From CF-118 sp035934385 (GTDB taxonomy: Bacteria > Chloroflexota > Dormibacteria > Dormibacterales > Dormibacteraceae), in contig DASYXY010000068.1 in NCBI GenBank assembly GCA_035934385.1, positions 1 through 64,000 on the forward strand: 64,000 bases of DNA, written 5' to 3'. Positions within the stretch are counted from its first letter, which is position 1. Every line of letters begins with the position of its first letter. Positions 7,740 through 14,777 of the stretch are shown in pieces. Made by a program: the position numbers and the translations under genes. The notes under the pieces are model-generated. The model was not told the DNA's origin, did no database searches, and worked only from the letters and a program-made list of their open reading frames with translations.

Positions 7740-9980
7740 TCAATTGATCAGGCGCGCGGCCGGCGGCGCGGGCGAGTAGTTGGGGTTGAAGTCGATGCCG
7801 ACGGCGCCTCCACCGCTCACCGAGGCGGTGTAGCAGATCAGCTGGCCGGCGAGCGGAGATCGGTCGCCGCCGTTGATCGTCCAGTTGACGCCGGGAGTGT
7901 AGATGGTGCCGATGAACTGGGTGGCTGCGCCACCGTTCATCGTGTTATTGCAGGTGTTCGCGGCTGGCGAATAGATGGAGATCCAGTTGTACTGCAGTCC
8001 CGCGAAGATGTACGTCGCGCCCTGGGCGTTCTGGGTGAAGCACGAGCCCGCCGGCATGTAGAACTGGACGCCGCCCGGCGTCACCTTGGCCGTCGCGCAA
8101 GGCGCGCTCGGGTCGCCGGGGTTGGGCGAGACCTGGCAGTAGTTCTCGTTCGACACGTCGCCGCCGGTGTATGGCGGGTACTGCAGCGAGAACGGCGCGT
8201 TCTCCTGCGACAGCAGGCCCGGCGGAGGCGGGCAGCTGCTGAAGCACTGGGGCGCTATCTCGTCGTCTGGCGGCTGGCAGTTCACGGTGCGGGTCTGCGC
8301 GTAGCACAGCTTGTTGGGCAGCAGCGTGGCCGCGCTCACCGCGCAGATGGTGTGCCCTGCCGCGGCGCAGGGGTAGCCACCAGTGCCGTTGCTCAGGACC
8401 GTGCCCGCGCCACCGTTGGGGTATGGGCCGGTGGCGAAGGCTGGTGGGCCGAAGAAGTCGGTGAAGCCTGGCGCCAGGAAGCGGTTGACGAACGAGAAGT
8501 TGTTCGCGACGCCGTCGCAGCCGTTCGGGTCGAGGTAGACGTTGTAGTACTGCGCGCCTGGTGCGTTCTGGGTGACGCTGATGTCGATCACCTGGTCCCT
8601 GATGTCGGCCGTGCTGATCGATTGGCACTCCGACGGCGCGCTCTCTCGCCGGCAACCGGGTGAGACGCTGCAGGTGCCGAGCGTGGGGTCGGAGAACGTG
8701 TCCCAGCGAACCGATGTCAGCTCCACCCCCCAGTTGCCCAGACCAAGGCCACCGTGCTTGATTCCGTAGCCGGCCACGGTGTTCACGGCCAGCGTGAAGT
8801 GTCCCGCGCAGCTGGTGCCGTTCAGGTTCCAGAACTGGATTCCTGCCGTGTTCGTCGTGCCCGGCGCGGAGTACAGCTCCTCGTCAGGCGGCTTGAGCTC
8901 GTTGGACAGCAGGCTGCCCGTGGCATCGGACGTGTAGCCGTTGGTCCACACGTAAATGCCGGGGTCCAGGAACGCGCAGCTGGCGGAACCACCCGTCAGG
9001 TGGAAGGTGCCGTAGGGGCCGGGAGTCATCTCCGTCCAGGTGGTGCGGTTGTTCTGGTTGTAGGACTGCAGGGGAAGCGAGCTGTAGTAAGGCAGCGAGT
9101 TGGACAGGTACCCGGGGTCAGGCAAGGTCGGGGCCGGCACAACGGGGATGCCCTGGGTGTCGCCGGCTGCGCACGGAGTGCCTCTCGTGTTCGGTGGGTA
9201 GGGGACGAAGCCTGGCGTTGAGTTGTAGCAGTAGTACGAGGCGGAGCTGCAGTTCGAGCCTGCCGCGCCATAACAGTTGCCTGCCTCCTGCAGGTTGGGG
9301 TCGACGCAAGCGGTGCCGTTCGAGTAAGCGTCGCCCAGCAGAGTCAGGGTGGCCGCGCCCTTCAGGTTCAGCGAGCAGCTGCCCGTGCTCAGCGTCAGCA
9401 GGGCAGGCGTCTGGCGCTGGTTGCCGACGATGGCGGTGGCCGTGGCGTTGATGGTGATGGTTGGGCTGCCGCCGAACAGCTGCATGAAGGCCAGCGGCAG
9501 CTGGTGCGTGCTTGTGAACAAGAACTGGTAGCCGTTGAACTGGGTGTTGGTGGCCACGATGGTGAGCGTGTAGCCGCCGGCGAAGGTGAGGACATCGGTG
9601 TCCTGCTGCAGGTTGTTGTTGGGACCAACGAAGGTCGTGATGTCGACGTCGGAGGTGGGCCCTGCATACAGATGCAAATTGGTCTGGTAAACAGCTTTGG
9701 CGTTCGGGAGGGTCGAGCCGTAGAGGTCGTTGTAGTTCTCGAACCAGTCGCCGGCGGCAAGCGCCGCCGCGTCGACCGCGGCCTGCTGGTCGCGGCGGTC
9801 GACGTAAGCGCGGCCGGAGTCGATCGCCAGGCCGAGCATCCCGAAGAGGACGAGGATCAGCAGCGCGATCAGCACGATCGCCTGGCCGTTCTGGCCGCGC
9901 GGCCTGATCTCCTTCCGCCGGGTACGACTGAACTTCAGCATGAGGTTGCTAACTGGAGACGACGTGGCTCTGGCCCGCAT
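7740..9980 (-). CDS. TadG-like pilus assembly protein with large extracellular part
   Basis: A 746-aa protein with the TadE/G-like N-terminal domain: GQAIVLIALLILVLFGMLG is the single hydrophobic helix, followed by AIDSGRAYVDRRDQQAAVDAAALA, the typical TadG stretch that precedes the surface domain. The remaining ~650 residues are rich in Gly, Ser, Thr, Asn, Pro and contain more than twenty cysteines, so they should be extracytoplasmic and disulfide-bonded. Longer than classical TadG (about 400-550 aa), and I see no von Willebrand A motif (DxSxS). The start may be ATG 9980 (4 nt after the previous stop) or ATG 9941. Third gene of a three-gene operon; no Tad ATPase or secretin gene is nearby. 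Confidence 0.75.
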   Translation of the reverse strand: MRARATSSPVSNLMLKFSRTRRKEIRPRGQNGQAIVLIALLILVLFGMLGLAIDSGRAYVDRRDQQAAVDAAALAAGDWFENYNDLYGSTLPNAKAVYQTNLHLYAGPTSDVDITTFVGPNNNLQQDTDVLTFAGGYTLTIVATNTQFNGYQFLFTSTHQLPLAFMQLFGGSPTITINATATAIVGNQRQTPALLTLSTGSCSLNLKGAATLTLLGDAYSNGTACVDPNLQEAGNCYGAAGSNCSSASYYCYNSTPGFVPYPPNTRGTPCAAGDTQGIPVVPAPTLPDPGYLSNSLPYYSSLPLQSYNQNNRTTWTEMTPGPYGTFHLTGGSASCAFLDPGIYVWTNGYTSDATGSLLSNELKPPDEELYSAPGTTNTAGIQFWNLNGTSCAGHFTLAVNTVAGYGIKHGGLGLGNWGVELTSVRWDTFSDPTLGTCSVSPGCRRESAPSECQSISTADIRDQVIDISVTQNAPGAQYYNVYLDPNGCDGVANNFSFVNRFLAPGFTDFFGPPAFATGPYPNGGAGTVLSNGTGGYPCAAAGHTICAVSAATLLPNKLCYAQTRTVNCQPPDDEIAPQCFSSCPPPPGLLSQENAPFSLQYPPYTGGDVSNENYCQVSPNPGDPSAPCATAKVTPGGVQFYMPAGSCFTQNAQGATYIFAGLQYNWISIYSPAANTCNNTMNGGAATQFIGTIYTPGVNWTINGGDRSPLAGQLICYTASVSGGGAVGIDFNPNYSPAPPAARLIN

Positions 9981-9984
9981 CTTG

Positions 9985-10581
9985 CTAGTTGCTGTACTCG
10001 GCGCGGTAGACCGCGTAGGCGGTGATGATGATGTTGTTGCCGACGGCCTGCTGGATCAGCGGCGTCAGCGGCTGGAAGTTGAACCACAGCGTGACCTTGA
10101 TCGCCTCGTTGCCGACGGCCGGCGTGATCGTATTGCACCCCGGTCCCGGCGCGGGCAGCGTGCCGAGGCCACCGCGGGGCCCGTTGGGCACCCCGTTGCC
10201 GGCTGGGCTGGGGTCGGTGATGAAGATCCACCCGGTGTTGGAGGGAGGCAGGGATGGCGACCCGAGCGGGTTGCCGCCGTTGGGGATCGGCCCGTTGGGG
10301 CAGGGGTTGGCTAGGTTCTCGGTGACCGCGTGCTGCTGGACTGCGGCCGCCACGTCGGCGTCCGTCGGCCACTGGTGCGTCGAGCCGTTCGGGTCGATGA
10401 AGTACGACGCGCGCACGGCGACGCGAGCTCCCTCGTTCGCCGCCTGCTGCAGGGTGATGTAGAAGTACAGGCCGCGGCCGAAGTCGATGATGCCGAACGT
10501 GAGCAGCAGGATGACCGGCGCGATCAGCGCGAACTCGGTGAGGCCCTGAGACCTCTGGCTGCGGAAGTATCCCTGCTTCAT
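9985..10581 (-). CDS. TadE-like pseudopilin
   Basis: A 198-aa TadE-family protein, a minor pseudopilin of the Flp/Tad pilus machinery. The N-terminus MKQGYFRSQRSQGLTEFALI has the TadE pattern with the essential Glu after the basic leader (GLTEFALIAPVILLLTFGI), one TM helix, then an external domain ending in ITAYAVYRAEYSN. ATG 10581 overlaps the stop of the upstream TadE-like gene by 4 nt (ATGA), showing translational coupling. Confidence 0.8.
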   Translation of the reverse strand: MKQGYFRSQRSQGLTEFALIAPVILLLTFGIIDFGRGLYFYITLQQAANEGARVAVRASYFIDPNGSTHQWPTDADVAAAVQQHAVTENLANPCPNGPIPNGGNPLGSPSLPPSNTGWIFITDPSPAGNGVPNGPRGGLGTLPAPGPGCNTITPAVGNEAIKVTLWFNFQPLTPLIQQAVGNNIIITAYAVYRAEYSN

Positions 10582-11171
10582 GGCTTCCCTTGAATGGTGA
10601 AGTGCTCGTTGTACGCGATGTCGATGCCGTTGCCGAAGATGCCCTGGATCAGCGGCGTGATCAGCCCGAAGTTCATAAGCAGCGACACGTTGATGTCGCC
10701 GAGGCGCCATGAGTTGTCGGTCGGCGCCGTGGGACGCGAGCTCGTCTGCAACGAACCGCCCGGGTACGTGTAGCAGATGTACGCGTTGACCTGCTGCGTG
10801 GCCACGGGGTAGGCAGCCGGGCTGTACGGCTTGTTGTTGAACGGGTTGCCATCGGTCCCGACCAGGCAGCCAAGACCGCCCTGCTGGTTGGCGACCAGGC
10901 TCGCGCCGCTAAGGCCGGCGTTGACCGCGCTCATGACGTCGGCGTCGTCGAGGAAGTTGTTGGCGCGGGCGGCGGTGTTGTACCACGCGCCGTGACGGGC
11001 ACCCTCGCGGGCGGCTCCCTGCAGGTTCACGGAGAAGTAGAACGCGCGCGAGAGATCCAGGAGTCCCATCACGAGCAGCAGGAGGACGACGGACGAGACG
11101 GCGAACTCCACGAGCGACTGCCCGCGTTGCCTTCTCCGGCCGCCATGACTGAGCAAATGGGTGAGATTCAC
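10578..11171 (-). CDS. TadE-like pseudopilin (first gene of tad operon)
   Basis: A 197-aa paralogue of the next gene: a basic N-terminus, then GQSLVEFAVSSVVLLLLVMG (the TadE Glu in QSLVEFA) and LDLSRAFYFSVNLQGAAREGARHG, matching the TadE consensus. The external domain ends in FGNGIDIAYNEHFTIQGKP, aligned with the equivalent end of the second protein. Start is probably GTG 11171 (VNLTHLLSHGG); no ATG is available near the motif, and the exact start is uncertain. Divergent from the GGDEF-HD gene across 213 bp. Confidence 0.75.
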   Translation of the reverse strand: MNLTHLLSHGGRRRQRGQSLVEFAVSSVVLLLLVMGLLDLSRAFYFSVNLQGAAREGARHGAWYNTAARANNFLDDADVMSAVNAGLSGASLVANQQGGLGCLVGTDGNPFNNKPYSPAAYPVATQQVNAYICYTYPGGSLQTSSRPTAPTDNSWRLGDINVSLLMNFGLITPLIQGIFGNGIDIAYNEHFTIQGKP

Positions 11172-11242
11172 CTGTGTAATGCCATAACGAAGGTGCGCGT
11201 CATTTCGTGCGCCGAGATCGCGGCGAGTGTGAATGGTAGCCT

Positions 11243-11258
11243 CCGGGGCCCGCCCCGG
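11243..11258. other. GC-rich perfect hairpin in divergent intergenic region
   Basis: CCGGGG-CCCG-CCCCGG forms a 6-bp stem with a 4-nt loop in the 213-bp gap between the tad operon and the GGDEF-HD gene. No U-tract follows on either strand, so it is not a clear terminator. It could be in the 5' leader of either gene. The rest of this gap holds nothing else that I can name. Confidence 0.3.
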
Positions 11259-11384
11259 CCAAGAGTTATGAATTTTCCGCTTCCGGCCGCCGAGGGATCG
11301 GGTGCCAGGCGGCCCGAACAGGGACTGAAAAACCGCGGTGGAGTGATAGCCTCGGTGCGCTCCCTGAGGAATTCGAAGTCCCCC

Positions 11385-13574
11385 ATGATCAGCCCAGCCG
11401 TCGTCACGCCCGACCAGCGCCAGCAGGACCTCCGGGCCAAGGCTCTGGACGAGAAATTCGACGCCGAGCGACGTGCCATCGGCGAGCGCGTCGCGGTCAT
11501 GTTCCGGTGGATCTTCCTGGCGGTACTCGGCGCCTTGATCAACCTCACGCCGATCACGAGCATCCAGGCGAAGGACACGGTCGACATCGTGCTCGGGGTG
11601 TGGGCGGTCATGGCCGGTGTCGTGACAGTGCTGCTGTTTCGCGGTTTCAAGCCTGGGAAGCAGTTCAGCCTCACGACGATGGTGCTCGACATCCTGTTCG
11701 CAGCCGCGCTGGTCTACCTGTCCGACGGCTTCAACAGTCCTTACTTCCTGGCGCTCTTTCTTTCGGTCATCACCAACGCGGTGCGGTTCGGCGCCATCGC
11801 GAGCGTCGCGTCCGCAGTTGCCATCGCGTTCATCTACCTGTTCGTGGGCGGCACCTTCACCCCAACCACCCTGTCGAGCGACCCCAACTCGCGCATCACG
11901 GCGTTCGGCGTCGTCTTCCTCTTTCTCGTGGTCGCGCTCGCCACTGGCTACATGACTCGCGAGCTCGAGCGCGAGCGGCGCCAGGCCGTGCGGCGCGCGG
12001 CGCAGGCGGACCAGCTGCGTGAGGTGAGCTCCGACATCTCCGGTGACACGAACATCAAGGACGTATTCGCCGTGGTTGTCGCGCACGCGCTGCAAATGAC
12101 CGGCTCCACGACCGCCAGCATGGTGCTCGCCTCCCCAGACGGATTCGCGGTGGTGGCGACTTCCACGAGTCAGCCCATGTCGGAAGGAGTTCCGCCGGAT
12201 GGCCTCGACGACTCGCAGCTCGCGAAGGTGGCGCGTTCAGGTGAGGCGTCGTTCTCGGACGACAAGAAAGGGATGGTCATCCCGATGGCTTCCAACGAGG
12301 GCTTCACCGCCCTGCTGAGCCTGAAGCGCCCCGCCGTGCAATTCAGCAACCAGGATTTGTTCGCGGTCGACGCGCTGTCCGGCAGCTCGGCGGTCGCGAT
12401 GGCGAACGCGCTGCGGTACCACCGGAGCACGCAGGAGGCCACCACCGACGCGCTGACGGGTCTGTACAACCTCCGCGAGCTGCGCCGGCGCTTGGATGCG
12501 GTTTTCGCGCGCCCGGACAAGGCCACGATGTCGGTGTCGCTCCTGCTCATCGACTTCGACCACTTCAAATCGGTCAACGACGAGCTCGGTCACCAGCACG
12601 GCGACCTCGTGCTGCAGATGGGCGCGCGGATCGCCCGCAACGCGGCGCGCACGCAGGACGTCGTCGCACGCTACGGCGGCGACGAGCTCGCGATCCTGGC
12701 GGTCGACACGAGCGGCGTGGGCGCGCAGCGTCTCGCCTACCGCATCGTCGACGCGGTGCACTCGGCCGCGGTGGCCACATCGCCGGGTAAGGCCCTCACC
12801 TTTAGCGTCGGAGTCGCCACTTATCCCGAGGATGCGCTCGGCGCGCTCGAGCTGATTGCGGCGGCCGACCAGGCCCTGTACCTCGCCAAGCGCGAGGGCA
12901 AGGATCGCGCGTGCACGTTCCCGCAGCTCGTCACCGAGCTCGAGCTTGCAGACGCCAACCTGATGACGATGCTTGCCGAGGCCGGTCCCCAGGTGGTGGT
13001 GGCGGCCGCGCATGCGGTGGACCATCGCGCGGCGGCGGCGCAGGGTCACTCGAGTCGAATCGCGGCGATCGCCGAGGCGATCGGGCGCGCCGCCGGGCTG
13101 CCGGGCAGCGATCTCGAGGACCTTCGCACCACCGCGTACCTGCACGACGTGGGACACATGGTCCTGAGCGACGCGCAGGATCTCGAGGTGGCGGGCCACC
13201 CGGAGGAGGGCGAGAAGATCGTCGCGGGCTCCCACTTCCCGCTCGTCATCTCGACTGCCGTGCGGCACCACCACGAGCGCTGGGACGGACAGGGCAAGCC
13301 CGACGGGAAGGCAGGCGAGGACATCCCGAAGCTCGCGCGGATCCTGGCGGTGGCGGAGGTCTTCGAGGCTTTGACGGCCGGGCGCGGCTGCGAGCGCGTC
13401 ACCTCGCTGAAGGCGCTCGAGCTTGTGAAGGCCGGCGGTGGCTCAGAGTTCGATCCGGCCCTGGTCGAAGCCCTCGCCAAGGCCGTCCTCGAAGGAGGCC
13501 TGGAGCAGGGCCTTCCCGCGACCGCGCTGCCGGCCGTGGCCGGGGCCACGGTTCGAATCGCGACGCCCGCCTGA
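11385..13574 (+). CDS. membrane-bound GGDEF and HD (HD-GYP-like) domain protein
   Basis: A 729-aa signalling protein. Residues about 40-190 form five or six TM helices, followed by a short coiled coil (TRELERERRQAVRRAAQ), a GAF-like sensor domain (about 205-340), a GGDEF diguanylate-cyclase domain (about 350-500), and an HD domain (about 525-690). The cyclase signature reads RYGGDELAIL, so the last F is replaced by L; the metal site in LLIDFDHFKSVND is intact. The phosphodiesterase part has HDVGHMVLSD in place of HDIGK and HHERWDGQGKPDG in place of the HHExxDGxGYP motif, so GYP is GKP. Cyclic-di-GMP or a related signal is likely, but which half is active is unclear. ATG 11385 has only a distant GAGGA. 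Its last 132 bp overlap mrfB on the other strand. Confidence 0.85.
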   Translation: MISPAVVTPDQRQQDLRAKALDEKFDAERRAIGERVAVMFRWIFLAVLGALINLTPITSIQAKDTVDIVLGVWAVMAGVVTVLLFRGFKPGKQFSLTTMVLDILFAAALVYLSDGFNSPYFLALFLSVITNAVRFGAIASVASAVAIAFIYLFVGGTFTPTTLSSDPNSRITAFGVVFLFLVVALATGYMTRELERERRQAVRRAAQADQLREVSSDISGDTNIKDVFAVVVAHALQMTGSTTASMVLASPDGFAVVATSTSQPMSEGVPPDGLDDSQLAKVARSGEASFSDDKKGMVIPMASNEGFTALLSLKRPAVQFSNQDLFAVDALSGSSAVAMANALRYHRSTQEATTDALTGLYNLRELRRRLDAVFARPDKATMSVSLLLIDFDHFKSVNDELGHQHGDLVLQMGARIARNAARTQDVVARYGGDELAILAVDTSGVGAQRLAYRIVDAVHSAAVATSPGKALTFSVGVATYPEDALGALELIAAADQALYLAKREGKDRACTFPQLVTELELADANLMTMLAEAGPQVVVAAAHAVDHRAAAAQGHSSRIAAIAEAIGRAAGLPGSDLEDLRTTAYLHDVGHMVLSDAQDLEVAGHPEEGEKIVAGSHFPLVISTAVRHHHERWDGQGKPDGKAGEDIPKLARILAVAEVFEALTAGRGCERVTSLKALELVKAGGGSEFDPALVEALAKAVLEGGLEQGLPATALPAVAGATVRIATPA

Positions 13575-14759
13575 CAGCGCGCGCGACTCGACCTTTCGCC
13601 TGAGGCGCAGGCGCCGGGGTTCCAGCTCGCCTGCCGCATCGGGCATCCGGTCGATGGCGGCCTCGACCACGCTCAGCGCCAGGCTCGGCTCGCGTTTCCG
13701 CCATTCCAGCAGGCGGGCACGCGCGACCGACACGCGGATGTCGGCTTCGAAGCGCCGCTCCGTGCGTTCGAGCAATCGGTCGGCAGAGGCTATGGCGCCG
13801 CGGCGCACGAGCCTGCGAGCGATCCACAACGAAGCGGTCGCCGCGTCTTCACCCTTCTCGAAGCCCGCGGCGTTGCGCAGCGCACGCCATCCGTCGGCGC
13901 GAGCTCCGCGCCGAAAGCGGTGCCGGCCCAGGGCGAGCCAGTCGGATGCATCCATGTCCGTGTCCGCGCCGCGCAATCGCCGCAGCAGAAGCGAATGCAG
14001 GTGCACGAGGCTGATGACATCGAGTCGGTTGTGCTCGAGCACGAGCTCCAGCAGCGGGCTCGGACCGTGGTGGACGTACTGGAAGTACGCGTCCGGCGCG
14101 AGCGCTCCGGCGATGGGGTCCTCGCGCTCGTAGCCGAGCAGGCGCTCTTCGACGGTGCGCAGCGTGCAGCTCTCCATGCGATGGCGGTACAGCGAGCGCA
14201 CGAGTGTCAGCAGGTCGACATGAGGCGGATGTTGCAGGTCTCCGCGCATGCGGGCCATGACCCATCGCGTGCGGAGGATCGGCAGGTCGAACGATCCGCC
14301 GTTGAAGCTGCCGACGCCCGACGCCGGCGCGAGCTCGTCGCTCAGCTGCTGCAGGAAGGCCGCCTCCATGCCGGGTTGGGGAAGGAAAAGCTGCGCGAGG
14401 CGGAGCCCGCAGTCGATCGGTCTCGCGACCGCCGCCGCGAACACGTACGTCCCCGACCCGCCCGAGAGGCCGGTGGTCTCGGTGTCGATGTAGGCGATCG
14501 AGCCGGGGTTTGGATCGAGGCGCGGCAGCCCCAGCACGTCCTCGCGCAAGAAGGCGGGCCCGTAGGGCGTTTCCACGCGCTCGAAACCACGAGGGATCTC
14601 GAGTGCCGGCTGCACGCGCGCGCCGCGCGGCAGTGCTCCTAGGCGATCAAGACGCTCTCGGAGACTGAGGCTGTGTCCGGAGGCCGCCGCCGAGACTGCC
14701 GACGGATCTGCGGCGGCCATGCGCCCCATTTGCGTTGTTGCCACCTGTGCTTCTCGCAC
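13443..14759 (-). CDS. mrfB: DnaQ-like exonuclease, MrfB/YprB family
   Basis: A 438-aa protein with a DEDD 3'-5' exonuclease (RNase H fold) domain at residues about 85-270: motif I YIDTETTGLSGG, motif II around NGGSFDLPILRTR, and motif III HNRLDVISLVHLH. The C-terminal ~170 residues are helical and TPR-like (DASDWLALGRHRFRRGARAD onward). In Bacillus subtilis the yprB product MrfB works with the helicase MrfA to repair mitomycin-type DNA damage; the order helicase then exonuclease with 18 nt between them is the same here. Start GTG 14759 or one of two nearby ATGs (codons 11 and 14). The last 132 bp overlap the convergent GGDEF-HD gene. Confidence 0.8.
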   Translation of the reverse strand: MREAQVATTQMGRMAAADPSAVSAAASGHSLSLRERLDRLGALPRGARVQPALEIPRGFERVETPYGPAFLREDVLGLPRLDPNPGSIAYIDTETTGLSGGSGTYVFAAAVARPIDCGLRLAQLFLPQPGMEAAFLQQLSDELAPASGVGSFNGGSFDLPILRTRWVMARMRGDLQHPPHVDLLTLVRSLYRHRMESCTLRTVEERLLGYEREDPIAGALAPDAYFQYVHHGPSPLLELVLEHNRLDVISLVHLHSLLLRRLRGADTDMDASDWLALGRHRFRRGARADGWRALRNAAGFEKGEDAATASLWIARRLVRRGAIASADRLLERTERRFEADIRVSVARARLLEWRKREPSLALSVVEAAIDRMPDAAGELEPRRLRLRRKVESRALSGGRRDSNRGPGHGRQRGRGKALLQASFEDGLGEGFDQGRIEL

Positions 14760-14777
14760 GCGGATCGACGGATCCGC

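Noticed and set aside
12237..13274. Long antisense open frame (345 codons) on the minus strand
   Set aside because: It lies fully opposite the GGDEF-HD gene and its product is His/Arg/Val-rich without any domain; typical of GC-rich shadow frames.
13546..13560. GGTTCGAATC-like string, similar to a tRNA T-loop
   Set aside because: It is within the coding end of the GGDEF-HD gene and no acceptor stem or anticodon arm can be formed around it.
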